The translations under genes were made by a program, and so were the position numbers. The notes under the pieces were generated by a model. The model was not told where the DNA came from, did no database searches, and saw only the letters and a program-made list of their open reading frames with translations. This document shows, piece after piece, positions 46,891-59,388 of a stretch of DNA of 64,000 nucleotides (position 1 is its first letter; every line of letters begins with the position of its first letter). Location of the stretch: the NCBI GenBank assembly GCA_037367405.1, contig JAZKJV010010750.1, positions 1 to 64,000 of the forward strand. The letters run 5' to 3'. Origin of the DNA: Ottelia alismoides. Taxonomy: Eukaryota > Streptophyta > Magnoliopsida > Alismatales > Hydrocharitaceae.

Positions 46891-47179
46891 GAGGAGAAGC
46901 ATATTCAGCAGGCATTCCCCAACTAATAGTAGGTGATTCAGTTGCTAATCCAATTGTAAAAGATTCATGTGTTAAAAACTCAGTTTCTATGGATAATAAA
47001 GTGCATGTTTCTATTTATGCTTCTTAGTCTTCACATTCTTATTTGTTTGTCCCTTCCTCCGTACTCTTACAAGAGGAAAACATATCATTAATAAGATTCA
47101 AAAAGATCTTGAAATTTCATGATTTTGTAGAGATAACATCGTGGTTGAGGTACCATTTGATGGGTATGTGTCCAATCAT

Positions 47180-47760
47180 CCTGCATTTTAGAAGAACTTG
47201 AAGGTGAGTTGCACACCTGGCAGAGTTAGTGGGAAGAAACTAAACAAATACATTAAGACCCATGTTTTCTCGATTGTCACTACCTTTTTTCTGAAGAAAC
47301 AAGAGTTGCCACAAAAGAAGAGAGATTTAGATGCACATTATGTACTGAGTCATATCGATGACATAGAGTTTGCACATACTCTCCTATATAGTGGTTCATC
47401 GATCAACTTATTACCCTTTGCCTTATATGACAAACTGAAGTTGGGAGCTTTATGCCGATCTAGAAACTACATCAGTTCACGGATAAATCGATGAAAAAGG
47501 CTAAGGGTGAAGTCAAGAATGTCATTATGTTGATTGTGGGACACGACTTCATGGTGTACATTACTGTCTTTGACATGGACATACCCAATTATTGGAGAGA
47601 CTCATAGATTATCCTTGGTCAGTCTTTCCTTAGGATCGCTGGGGTGTCATTTGATAATTAGATAGGGTTTATGAAGTTTCGTTCTCCAGGAGAAGAAGTT
47701 AACCTACAGATGAAGCAGACGAAATGGCAGCGACCTGATTCAAAGTCTAGCATAGATTTC
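47180..47760 (+). pseudogene. Aspartic protease region of element B
   Basis: FAHTLLYSGSSINLLPFALY near 47370 corresponds to the usual ALLDSGASINLLP active site, but the catalytic aspartate is replaced by tyrosine. Downstream, after a frame change, come KKAKGEVKNVIMLIVGHDF and IILGQSFLRIAGV, matching the flap and the ILGRPFLAT motif of this family, with stops between. This is the region deleted from element A. Confidence 0.78.
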
Positions 47761-48128
47761 TTTTCCTTTTCAGAGGCAAAGTGTAATCTGGTTAGAACTA
47801 GTTGGATTTGAGCACAGAACCCAACAATATAGAGTGAGACCCTCTCAAGTAGAGAGGACAGTGTACATAAAGTAGTTGTTGATATATTTCTAGAGTTCTT
47901 GAGATCTACATCTCCCCATTCCCTTGGTGACTTAGAAGTCTATTTGGACTTGTCCGTTCATTCTCCTTTAGAACAACCTAGGGAATTAGATGATGAGTCA
48001 GACACAGCTTTGGCCGAATTATCGTGTTTCCTTGGCAATCCGACTCTCCATTCTTTAATTCAGTTGGTGGACAACATGACAGATGATTCATCTCCATTAT
48101 GAAGCCCAAATCCAGATTTACTGGTAGT
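47761..48128 (+). pseudogene. Protease-to-RT spacer of element B
   Basis: Acidic, poorly conserved coding-like spacer containing ELDDESDTALAELSCFLGNP near 47980, interrupted by stops. Such spacers are usual between protease and RT in Athila-type polyproteins. No domain is recognised. Confidence 0.45.
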
Positions 48129-50995
48129 TCAGCCTGATGTACCTGACGATTCCTCTTTTCGATAGTCTAAGCCACTACCTCCTACACTCAAGTATTCCTT
48201 CCTTTCAGTACAAAAGAATAACTTTCTTGTCATCATTAGTTCTAGGTTGATTGTAGAGCAGGAGACTAGGTTGTTAGAAGTGTTAGAGAAGAACTGTAAG
48301 GCCATAGGATGGACGACGTCGGATCTCACGGGTATAAACCATGCACTCTGTTCGCACCATATTTTTGTTGAGGGTAATGCTAGACCTTCCTGTGAGTTCT
48401 AGTGGAGGATTAATCCAAATCTATGGGAAGTAGTTAATAAAAAAAATGAGAAGTGGTGTGGAGTGAGTTTTATTTACAAAATGTCTTACTCCAAATGGGT
48501 GACACCTTTACATGTTGTCCCGAGGAAGTCTGGAATTCAGATGGTCATCAATGAGGAGGGAGTCAAGATTGCAACATGAGTACCTACGTCATGGTGCATC
48601 TGTGTCGACGACATGCGCTTGAATGCTACGACCAAAAAAGATCACTTTCTCCTACCTTTTATTGATCAAATTTTGGAGAGATTAGCGAGGAAAGAGTTCT
48701 TATGTTTTCCTGACGGGTACTCAGCCTATAATCAAGTAACCATCTCCCCTGAAGACCAGGAAAAGACCAACTTTACATGTCCTTTCGACACATACGCATT
48801 CAGGCGCATGCCTTTTAAGCTATGCAACACCCTAGGTACTTTTCAACGGTGCATGATTGCCATGTTTGCCGAGTAGGTTGGGGATTTACTAGAGGTCTTC
48901 ATGGACAACTTCTCGTACATGGTGATTCATATGATTCTTGTTTAGCACATTTTGACCGAGTTCATCAGAGGTGTTGGGAGGTGAATCTAGTACTCTCCTG
49001 GGAAAAAAGAAATTTTATGGTTAAGGAGGGAACCGTTTTGGGGTACGTAAACTCCAAGAAGGGAATGGAGGTTGACCCTGCAAGGTGGATGTGATCAAGA
49101 TACTTGATCCACCAACCAACATCAAGTCAGTGAGACCACGTTGGATTTTTATAGGCGATTTATTCAGGATTTTTCTAAGATTGATCGATCCCTGACTGAA
49201 CTCTTAGGAAAGGACACCGACTTCTATGTAGATCACAAGTGTCTTGAGGCCTTTGAGCTCTTTAAGAAGAAGGTGTATGAGTCACCGATTCTGCATGGTC
49301 CTGATTAGTTTCTTCGCTTTGAGATCGTGATTGATGTCTTGGATTTTACTATAGGAGCCGTATTGGGGAAGCGGTGATATCGTATTTCGTTTACCATTCA
49401 CTACGCAAGCAAAGTTTTGGATCCAACACAAAGAAATCACACAGTGACCAAGAAAGAGATGCTTGCAGTAGTTTGGGCTTTAGAGAAGTTTAGGTCTGTA
49501 ATTCTTGGCTCAAAAGTGTTAGTTTATACCGATTATTCAGCCATTAGGTATCTCATGGAGAAGAAGGATGCGAAGGTATGTCTTCTTAGGTGGATCTTGT
49601 TGTTCCAATAGTTTGATTTGGAAATTAAAGCTAAACCCGTAGTCAAAAAATGTAGTGGTTTATCATCATTCGAGGATTGAGGTTAAGGATTCCCCTGATT
49701 CTGGTCCTATTCGAGAGACCAACCCAGATGAGTCAATTTGTCTTGTTGACTCACTTCCATTGTATGGAAACATGGTGAACTATCATGTCTCCAAGCAAGT
49801 TCCCCATGGTTGGACTAGGATGAGTATAGACCGACTTAAGTCAGAATCATGTAAATACAACTAGGAGGATCGATTCCTTTTCTTTGAGGGACCGGATTGT
49901 CTCTGGAGGAGGTGTATTCCTCAGGAGGATTACTGGAGTCTCACCAGGTGTTACAGTGTGGTTTTTTTTGGCTGGCCTTATTTAGAGATGCCACTGATTT
50001 TGTACGGGCATGCCCTGTTTGCTAGAGGATGTGAGGGACTCATGGTTCTTGAGATGAGATGCCCATGCAACTTATGATTTTTTGTGATCTTTTTGATGCT
50101 TGGGGAAAAGATTTTATGGGTTCCTTCCATAATAGACAAGGTTTTTAGTACATCTTGTTAGGGGTAGTTTACTTGTCAAGATGGGTGGAGGCTATCCCAA
50201 CCCGAGCCGCTAATACTAGGACTGTTTGCAAGTTCATAAAGAATCATATCATTTCACGATTAAGTGTTCCTAGAGTTTTTGATATCTGATAGGGGTTACC
50301 ACTTTGTGAATGGAATGATGAATTATTTAGCAAAGCACTCTGGAACTGAGCTAGAATTATTAGTTCTTACCACCGACATTCGAACAACATGGCAGAGGTT
50401 TTAAATAGTGAGATGAAGAGCATTCTTCAAAAGTTAGTCCGTCCAGATAGGAAGAACTGGTCTCAATTGTTAGACCAAGTTCTGTGGCTTACAGAACAAC
50501 CTACAAGACACCTCTTGGCACTTCACCTTTTAGGATGATTTATGGCAAGCCATTTGATTTGCCCGCTGAGTTAGTTCATAAATTTGAATGGGAAATAAGG
50601 AAGATAAATTGGAGCTGTCACTTAGGAAAGTTGTGTAGAGACTTAAACTTGAATGAGTTAGTGGAAATTTGCAACTGAGCATATGACAACAAGATGATCT
50701 ATAATGATGAATTTAAGAAGTGGCTTGATGCGCATATTAGATGTAATAACTTTGTCCCAGGACAAAAAGGTATGGTTGTTTAATGCAAATAAAAGATTTT
50801 CCACGGAAAACTTAAATCAATGTGTGGATGGGTCCTTTCATGATTAAGGAAGTGCATGAGAATGGTAGTGTAGAAATTTGAGAGCTTTCAGAGAATGCAC
50901 CTTCCTCTTTGATTAATGGGCAGTTACTTAAGCATTTTTTGGAATTCAAGGAAAGGTTAACTCTCGTAGACTTCATTCCTATTGATTATGTTTAA
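48129..50995 (+). pseudogene. RT, RNase H and integrase of element B, heavily damaged
   Basis: RT begins with LPPTLKYSFLSV and LLEVLEKNCKAIGWTTSDL (48170-48320), then SKWVTPLHVVPRKSG near 48490 and RLNATTKKDHFLLPFIDQIL. The catalytic box reads FMDNF near 48898, so the second aspartate is lost. RNase H has KEMLAVVWALEKF and YTDYSAIRYLMEKKD at 49440-49570. Integrase remnants include WGKDFMGSF near 50100, VEAIPTRAANTRTVCKFI near 50190 and MAEVLNSEMKSILQKLV near 50390. The C-terminal part runs to about 50995. Many stops and frameshifts. Confidence 0.88.
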
Positions 50996-51099
50996 TATTG
51001 CTCAAAGAAGACATGATCATCATGATAGATCCATATCCTTTCTGACTCTTTTCTTGTATATATCATTTGACTTTGATTCTTTTTCCATTCTACTATTGG

Positions 51100-51430
51100 G
51101 TTGTCCGCAGTCTAAGTACGGAGGGGGGGGATCTGTCTATGCATTCTCCATTACTCATTCTCTTGTATAATTTGAGATCTCACCTATGTATTTATCTTTA
51201 TTTCTTTACTTAGGTTTTTTCGAAACCTAAATATAGAGGGGACCATCCCTTTATAATCTTTCTGACTTATTTTTTCTCATTCTTAGACTTATTTTATTCC
51301 AGATATAAGTTTCTATATTCTTTTATTCCTAGTTGAGCCATGGCTTCATATCACTTTGTGCTATGAGGACATAGCAAGAGCTAAGTATAAGGGGTCTACG
51401 GTATATATTACATATATACTTTATCCATAA
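51100..51430 (+). repeat. PPT-like hairpin array of element B
   Basis: Degraded, but one unit is clear: ACTTAGGTTT (51208-51217) pairs with AAACCTAAAT (51223-51232), followed by ATAGAGGGGA. A right arm with eight G lies at 51110-51130, and a terminal unit ending GAGCTAAGTATAAGGGG at about 51320-51395. Confidence 0.7.
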
Positions 51431-51499
51431 CTCATATTTTTAAAAAACTTTAAGCTATTGGGGATACGAGTATCGCATTACATATTTAGAACTAAGCCT

Positions 51500-51775
51500 T
51501 GTACAAAATGTTTTGAAAAGATTTTTTGAAAATTGTATATATATTTACATAATTTTCAAATGTTTTACGTGGTTTTTGAAAATACAGATTAGATGTTTTG
51601 GAAAATCACTTGTATAATATTTTGAAAACATATGTTTATTTGACATTGTTTTGAAAAATATTTTAATGAGATTTGAAAAGGGGGTTTTACTAGTTTTGAA
51701 AATCTTTGTAAAATGTTTGACAATTTTCAATACATATGCGATAATGTTTGTAAAAAGTTTTTAGAAAATCTTTTC
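51500..51775 (+). repeat. Degenerate TTTGAAAA array of element B
   Basis: Repeated TTTGAAAAT, TTTGAAAAG and GTAAAATG words downstream of the hairpin array, as in P and O. Confidence 0.65.
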
Positions 51776-54149
51776 AAAGCTAAGGGTGTAAATGAGTATA
51801 ATTGATTGATTAACTCTCTAAATTTATTAAAAATAAATAAAAATCATAAAATTAAAATAAATTCTTTAGTATCAATTTTTATTACTAGACATAAAAATGA
51901 TTAACTACTTCTAAGTGAGAGAATTACTCCCTTAGTAGAGTTGGTGGTTAAAAGAAAACACGTATGCCACCATCTTTAAGTAATGTGATTAATCATCTAA
52001 CGGTTCGTACTTAGACCAATACTGGCTAAAAATAGATTCAACTAATCATATGAGTTTAGGCCAGTCATTATTTTTCTAATGAAGTTAAATATATATATAT
52101 TATAATAATAAATAATAAATAATAATATCTTTTTGTTTTGTCTATTTAGTGTCCTTTGCTGTTTAAGGATTCTCAGAGGTTACGACGGTTCCCTGAGCTG
52201 TTTTGTTCTTATTCTTTATAACGTTGTCTGGATTTCATATGAGCTAAGTCTTACGGAGTCTAATATGGAGCTAAGTCTGGATTTCTATTCCATATTTTGG
52301 AAGATCAAGTTGATAAAGAGTCCATTGAAAAGAGTGATGTCAGTTGAGGAAGATGATTTATTAATAGAAGAATTAGTTATGGAGGTTCCAATTCTATTTA
52401 TTGAGAATTTCCATTTTATGGAGTATCGTATTTCATGTAAGTTGGGTCATCCATCTATGTCTAGTTTTTCTCTACTAAGGACTAAGGAAAACCAAAAAGT
52501 CTATTGCAGGATTTCAAAGTTTTATTCGTCTTCCCATGATAGTAAAGAATTTTGAGGCTTCCCAGGTAGATATGGATATTACTTTTAAGGGAAGAATGAC
52601 ACCATTCTAGAATGTTTGAAATTCCAAGTCGATGAAGATTTTTCTTATTCAGATTCTACAGTGTTCTCTGTGAGGAGCAAGTATATGAAACATAAGGCAG
52701 GATGTGATTTCAAACCTCGAAGATCCAATCTTGATTTTTATGGAGCTGAGTTTTGTAGTGCTATGTTGGGTGTCCTAGTGTGTTCTTTATGTTGTCTATG
52801 TATTGTTTTGTCAAGGGTTTTCATTATATTGTCCTTGTCTTAATAAAGCTAATATTTCCTTAATTAATTTGTAAATAAATAACTCACTAACTTATTAATT
52901 GGTGTCTTTCCCTAACACTTTCACATTGCACTCAAGGATTGAGATGATCTTTAACACAGGATGTAAGGAGTCCATGAACTTAGGGTCATCATATCTTAAT
53001 CATTAGGGTCTTAGGATTAAAAATTCAAACTTCCATAGTTAGAAGATATGTATGCTATATCACATGCTTAATTTTCCTTGGAAGAGTTTGACTATCACTC
53101 ACATGCACGGCTGCATTCATGATTAAGATGAGTTAAAGTATCACCGAGGAGACTGGTATTTATAGATTAAGTTTGGACTTGATCTATATGATGCTCGAGT
53201 ATGGGATAAGATTAATGACGTCTTCATGAAACTTGAGTGTTAGCAATATAGACAGTATGGGACATGTTCTCATGCTACCTCTTGAGTTTGACCAAAAGTG
53301 CCATGGTATGATGAGACTATATTAATAAGTTGATTAGTGTGTGCCAATCCATGGTAAAAGGCGTAGAGCTATTCAAAAAGAAGGGATGTTCCCTCAAATA
53401 AAAAAAATAGGAAATATGAAATGAGAAAAAAAGCTTAATACATCACAAGGTTACATCATATGAGCTATTATATTCAAGGCGAGCGCTCCCAACCTTTAGG
53501 TGTCCACCTGGACCAAATCATTAGGCTTTTATGAGTCGGTCTAGTAACTCAAAAAGGGCTCTCCATCGTTAGCAATACAAGCCCGGGTAGAAGTATATTA
53601 GATTCTTAAAGAAGACATACCCTGGTGTACTCCAAGGAAAACAAGTATAGATGACACAAAATTATTTTCTACGGATACAATAATTGGTAAAAAAAAATCA
53701 AAATTGCATTGAGTAATGGCACTTGAGAAAATCATGTTCTAATGAGAGGAAGTGAAAATAAGTACACAATCCTATATTTTCCATAGTCTGGCCTTCTACC
53801 TATACCTTTGAAATCTGCCAAACTAAAGAGATGGTGGAATGAAACAGGACTATATTTATTCGCTATTGTTGAGGGTTGGGTCCTTAGGAGAGCTCATGAG
53901 ATTGTAATTTTTGGTGATATTGAGAATCTACTCTCATGAGTGCAGTTAACACTACATCGTACTCCTTATATTTGTGTACATTGAGAGTTTGATAATTAGA
54001 GGAGTTGAATTCCTTTTGATTAATACTTGGATTAACTCAAAGTTTTAGGATTCAGAAAAGTTAGTGCTCTAGATTTGATCAAGCCTTGTCTATTCCGAAG
54101 AACATGTCGGAGATCTCACTGATCATACAAACTCTCTAATAAATTCTTT
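51776..54149 (+). other. 3' untranslated region of element B, with an extra segment
   Basis: From about 53150 the sequence resembles the untranslated regions of A and P (AAGTTTGGACTTGATCTATA against GGACTTGATTTGATCTTAG). About 51790-53100 has no counterpart at this position in A, P or O and includes an AT-microsatellite (52091-52125) and the coding-like segment at 52133-52843. Confidence 0.5.
52133..52843 (+). other. Unidentified coding-like segment inside element B
   Basis: One frame is open for 141 codons (to a TGA at 52553), meets a second stop (about 52586), then is open again for 75 codons to TAA 52843. The first part contains SVEEDDLLIEELVMEVPIL and GHPSMSSFSLLRTKENQKV. The last part is cysteine-rich and hydrophobic (CSLCCLCIVLSRVFIILSLS) and could be a membrane segment. 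No ATG clearly starts it. Base composition is richer in G+C than the flanks. I do not recognise it. It could be a captured host fragment, a nested transposon piece or chance. Confidence 0.3.
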
Positions 54150-54181
54150 TAGCTAGAGGATGAGCTTAGCATAAGTATAGG
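54150..54181 (+). other. Polypurine tract region of element B
   Basis: GAGGATGAGCTTAGCATAAGTATAGG directly precedes the 3' LTR. The ending ATAAGTATAGG is the shortened form of the family motif. Confidence 0.65.
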
Positions 54182-57046
54182 TGATAATAAATCCCAGATT
54201 TATCAACATAATTCAACATATTTATCTCTCTTACATAAGTAATTCAACAATATTCATTGACAATTAACATTAATCGACAAATAGAGTGTTGTATATAATT
54301 GAGAAGAATTACTATATATTAGATAACCCTATTAGTGTGCTAATATTTTATGTTTTGATTCCTCATCAAAACTTAAACGAAAATTAGAATTACGATAAAA
54401 TAAAATAAAAAACCAAAAAAAGCAAAAGAAAAATAAAGAAAATGGTTTGTATTGTATTAGCAAGTATTTAATGCTTATTTATTTACAAATGACCTTTGAT
54501 CTCTTTGACTTAAGAGGGTGGAAAATCGGAAGGCTTGCCCCCGCCAACATCACCTACATGAAAGCTGAAGATCTCATAGAGATCTACAACTTTCATGTTT
54601 ATCACTTCTGTAATTCTCCATCCAACTATTTGTTATTAATTTCATTTATATGTAATGATTTTTGAGCAAGTCACGTGGCAGATTCTACTTCAACCACGTG
54701 GCCTCTTTATCAAACTCAATCTCAATGGCTCTTTATCTCCCTTTTCCCAGCCGTTTGATTTGATCTATCTGGAGCATCAGAGCATTATATCTACACCCTA
54801 ATATGGGCACTCTTATCCTAATCCAAAGGTCAGAGGAGTGTCTTCAATCTCCGCCTACTTCCACCTACAGATGTGACCCTTCGTATACCCTCATTTTCTC
54901 ACTGTTTTTGCAACTACCTCCGCCAACTTCCCTTCCAACCATGGCCATTAATCTCTTGACCCTTCAATCTTATTCCTCGCCAACCTTCTAGACTAATAAA
55001 CTCCCTCTTGTACAATTAGGGGTTGTGGTTGTAACCCCAACTATCGTCCGGCAACTTCCAAACTACCTTGGCCTCAAAACCCCATCGCCGTGAAACTTCC
55101 ACCTCATCCGCCATCAGTGAGATTCCTCCTAGACCTTACACTACTCTCTGGCAGAAAATTAAGTGAGAAAGAGAGCAAATATGGAGTACAGATCTTGACG
55201 AGATCCAAGGTTGCCATACCTTGTTGCAGACCGCTATTACCAGGTTTCTTGAGCTATGTCTCTTTGCCAGAGACCTTAAGCGAAGATGCCAAGCTTAGAG
55301 CTTCATTCAAGCATCATCTTCATCGCCTTGATTCATGACTGTATCATTTAGTTAACACTGTTAATTTTATTTCAAGTTTCTTTCCATTGTGCTCCAATTT
55401 TTCTAACACAAGTATGGTGATTACTCTTTGATCTAAATTATTGGACACCTTCGTATTTCATGCATTATCCACGATGTACTCTCGAGTGATCTAGTCCATT
55501 TATTTACAATTATTTCATTTCGACCCATTCAAAGAGGTTCCTCGACTTTGAACCCATTTAGGGATCCTTTCCTCCATGCATGCCTGATCCCTTCACTCAT
55601 CTCATACCCACTTGAACTCATCAGCTTGGACTTCTTCTGTGGTTTGCATTAATTTTGTAGGACATATGGATTCAATAGTCAGAAGCTGAGATTGAGCTCC
55701 GGTCTCCAGTTTCCTCGACTACAATACCTCATCAACAAAGCAATACGAGGTGGCCTCCATCTTCCTTAGCTTTTGATCGCAATCGTTGGATCTTCACAAA
55801 GGTTATCTTCCCTTCGTTGAGGTATAAGAGCAAGGAGGAGCATTCCAGCCCTCACTTGAGCACTGCCCGAGCACCACCAGCTGAGGAGATGCTGAAGAAT
55901 GAGCGAGGAGGAGTTGTCGTATAAATCTTAAATTGGACATGATACAACAGATGCCATCAAGCCACGTCGTCCGCTCGAAGCAGTGATTCACTCCTGATGC
56001 TCGGAATCCGATCTTATGTCCGAGCCTTGTGAGTAGAAGTAGAGGAAGCCACATGTCCTGAGCCTCCACTTCCGAACCTATACAAGCCATGTGTCCCGCA
56101 CACGTGACTGGGTTATTTACAACACTTGTCCCCAACTTTATAAGAATTGCAGATAAGTCCTCTATCTTTGTTTATTTTGCTTATTAGCCCCTGCGAGACA
56201 TGCTAATTGCATATCACCCATTTCTATCTTGTTTTGAAATAAAACTTGTAGTTTTTATTACGAAAATACCTCTTGATTGATTATTGTATATATTTTTATC
56301 TATATATCCTAATGAAGTGATTTTGTTCTTATTTGAAAGCTAATTTGTTGCTCTATCTTTTGGCGTGGTTAATTATGATTTAAAATCATGCATGGATTAT
56401 TTCATCTTCTGTGTGCTTATTTAGATCCTTAAATTAAGTACAAAATGTCATTTTTGTGAGCAATTGAACCTGATATTCACCTTTCTTCTTAGTGACTTAT
56501 TATTAGTTGATTTTTTTTATTATTGTCATTAAGTAATTATATGGTTTAATTGCTTGCTGAAATTACGACGCATCAAAGTAAATTAAAAGTAAAAATTGTG
56601 TTAATTATCTTTTGAGACTGATTAATACTTATAGTCATCATTGGTTATGTTTTCATGCCATAATTGATACTGAATTAATTTAGGGAATTTTTGTAATTAA
56701 CCCAAGTTATATATTATGTGTTAAAATTGTATTGTGATTAACTTATCTTATTCTTTGTGCATTATTATCTTCAAATAATTTAAGTGCATAAAAAGAAGTG
56801 TTATCGTCACTATTGTGGATTGTGCATTCACTTAATGTAATCATCTTATAAATTGCTACCAGAAATATTTGACACTTAAATTTCATCACTTAATTCCGTG
56901 CGTCCTTGTATTGGACCCTGGACATCCCTGGTTATAAATTCAAGCTGAATCCTGCTCGCGGAGATCATTCATTCAGTTCTGTATGATACGCTAAGTGTGC
57001 ATTCTACAACAGATACATTTTAGTACATGCATTTAGCGATTCATCA
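54182..57046 (+). repeat. 3' LTR of element B
   Basis: 2865 bp, from TGATAATAAATCCCAGATTT to CGATTCATCA. Compared with the 5' LTR it has a four-base insertion in the terminal hairpin and many substitutions, so the insertion is old. Confidence 0.88.
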
Positions 57047-58420
57047 CCTGTGAAGCGTCATCAGGTGCCATGGACACAAATCATGGCAAGTGAAATAATC
57101 AAAGTCGTCCGTTTGCGCACCTAGTATGGGTATTTTGCATATCATTCCCCAAGTTTTAATTTATTTTAATTTAGTTCGATTAATTATTTAAGATCTTTAA
57201 TATTTTTGTAACTTTTACAATAAGGCCAGTGAGCTTATTGCATATTCTGTTTGGATCCATCCCAGCTCAACCGACATGTTGTCCCACGTGAGCTGCGCAT
57301 TTTGCGCAGAAACCATTACAACTTTTTGTCTTGTAGTTTAGCACTTAAATTTTAAATATCAGTTGTAAACATTTGGATAATTTGCATTATAGATCCCATT
57401 TATATTTTAATTACAAATATACCCTTGCTAGTTCAACATTTTTTGATTGATTTTTATTTTCCACATATATCATCTATGCTCCAAAATTTGTGAAAAAATA
57501 GGGGAAAGTGCGTATTTCCTTGTTTTTTAACGTTATATTTTTAGTTTTAGCCATTTTCCCTATTTATATAAAATAAAAAATAGCACGGTTTGTCGTTGTT
57601 TGACTTTAAAAAAACAAAAAAAATAAACCTTTTTGAAAATTTCCAAAAATTTATATTTTGTTTATTATAGTATTTTGTACTGCTAGGGAAAAAAACACTG
57701 AAAATAGGAAAAGAAAATGATAAAAATTAAAAAGATCCAAAATCCTTATAAAAATCATTTTAAAAAATCCAAAAAATATTTCTTTCTTTTCTTAGATTTT
57801 ATTTATATTTATTATTATAAGAAAACTGATTTTGAGAAATTTTGAGTTTTTTTACTATTTTTAAACCTCAAATCGATTCGGTCTTTTTTTTAATCCTTAT
57901 TTTGGAATATTTTGGATTTAATGAATTAGCAATATATCCTAAAAAATCATTAAAATAATGGGAAATATGTAAAATACAAAAACATTTTATTCTATTATTT
58001 TTGGATATTTTTAGTTGTATTTATAATTATATTACACTTTATTATTTATATAGTCATATATATATTCTTATATTATATATTAAATAGAGAAAGAAAATTA
58101 AAAATGAGAAATTGTAAAAAGAAATAAAATATAAAATTAAAAGCAAAAAAAATCTAAAAACAAAATACATAAGAAATACAAAACTAAAAACCCACTAAAA
58201 TTCCAATAAAAAGACAACAGAAAGGACAATTTTTGCATTCACTTACACAGTCTATCTCGTTTGCTCCATGTGATCGACACTCTACATACTTACACCTATA
58301 CACACATTTTGTAGAGTTATAGTAAATTTTATCTGCACATTTTATTTTACATTGCTTGATTTATATTGTGGTTTAATTGTTGATTAATTCGAGTTTTGTG
58401 AGTGGTCGCTTTGACGATTG
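57047..58420 (+). mobile_element. 3' LTR of element O, second part
   Basis: Resumes after B. TATGGGTATTTTGCATATCA near 57125 and CCCACGTGAGCTGCGCATTT near 57283 match the R/U5 landmarks of the A LTR (GGGTAATTTGCA, CACGTGAGGAGCACGTG). The end is placed at about 58420 from GAGTGGTCGCTTTGACG, comparable to GGGTTGCAGCGACAC near 19575. The edge is approximate and no TSD was found. Confidence 0.55.
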
Positions 58421-58479
58421 TTGGTCCCTAGGGGATTAAAAAGACCCTAGAAAAACCAGAGTTTTCACTTTCTTAAGTG

Positions 58480-59345
58480 TCAAGATAAAAATGAAGTAAA
58501 GGAACCCATTGAATCATTTTAGGATATAATGGTTCCTAAATCAAAAACATGAGAGATAAATAAAGACGATACACTTATACATCTTCAAAGGAGTTCGAGG
58601 GTTGTCATGCCACCTGAAAGGTACGAATTCCATGTGTTAGAAGAATCTGGCAATGATCCAACTTCATTTGATGAAGCACTTGCGCATCGTGACATGGAAA
58701 GATGGACGCTAGACGTGATGTCCGAAATAGACTACATGCAAATGAATAGTGTGTGGACCCTAGAGGATCAACCTGAAGTGGTAAAAAGCATTTGATGTAA
58801 ATGGATCTTCGACAGAAAAAGGGAGACATGATGTTAAGGTAGAGATCTCCAAGGCATGACTCATAGATAAGGGTTACACACAGAGTAAAGGCATCGACTA
58901 AAATGAGTAATTCTCTCATGTGGCCATGCTCAAGTACATCATGGCATTGCTAGCAATAGCTGCAAATCGTGACTATGACATCTGGTAGACAAACATCATG
59001 ACTACATTCCTCAGCGAATACCTCAAGGAGGATATCTATATGGAGTAGCACCAATGCATGCTAAATGAGGAAGGCATAGTGTGAATGCTGAAGATGTCCA
59101 TGTATGAGTTCAAACAAGCTTCTCATATATATAACATCATATTTGATGAAACCATAGCGTTGTCATTTCTTCCATAATCTCAATGAGCCATGTGTGTACA
59201 AGAAGATACTGGTAGCACATTTGTTTTCATCATGATTTACGTGGTTGAAATCCTTATCATTGGGAATGATACATCATCAAAGGTGATTAGTGTTAAGGTC
59301 TGGCTATAGCACATCTTTGAGATGAAAGAGCTTGGAGAAGCTGTT
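58480..59345 (+). pseudogene. Ty1/copia reverse transcriptase remnant
   Basis: After RSSRVVMPPERYEFHVLEE, the segment SFDEALAHRDMERW...MSEIDYMQMNSVWTLEDQPE matches the N-terminal part of copia RT, followed after a stop by CKWIFDRK. Further fragments in shifting frames are LLAIAANRDYDIW, YEFKQASHIYNIIFDETI and CVYKKILVAH. The catalytic YVDD box reads YVVEILIIGND at about 59238. The order is correct but stops and frameshifts are frequent. LTRs for this copy are not seen; it lies between two Athila-type LTRs. Confidence 0.82.
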
Positions 59346-59388
59346 GACACGAGAAATTGGAGGATCGGAAATTATTGATAAAAATAGT

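Larger units (their letters stand above)
40490..57046 (+). mobile_element. Element B: old full-length Athila-type retrotransposon
   Basis: A 16.6-kb insertion with LTRs of about 2.87 kb (40490-43363 and 54182-57046), a decayed tRNA-Asp primer-binding site, gag, protease, RT, RNase H, integrase, hairpin array, TTTGAAAA array, untranslated region and polypurine tract. It retains the protease region that A lacks, but stops and frameshifts occur throughout. It sits in the 3' LTR of O. Flanks CCTAG (left) and CCTGT (right) agree at only three of five bases, so the target duplication is doubtful. Confidence 0.88.

Noticed and set aside
51500..51775. Spaced repeats that might suggest a CRISPR or satellite array
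   Set aside because: The units are degenerate, irregularly spaced and without unique spacers, and the context is a plant retrotransposon.
52840..52870. 3' end of a LINE or a host polyadenylation region (TAATAAAG)
   Set aside because: There is no poly(A) run, no endonuclease or RT motif nearby and no target duplication; the hexamer alone is not evidence.
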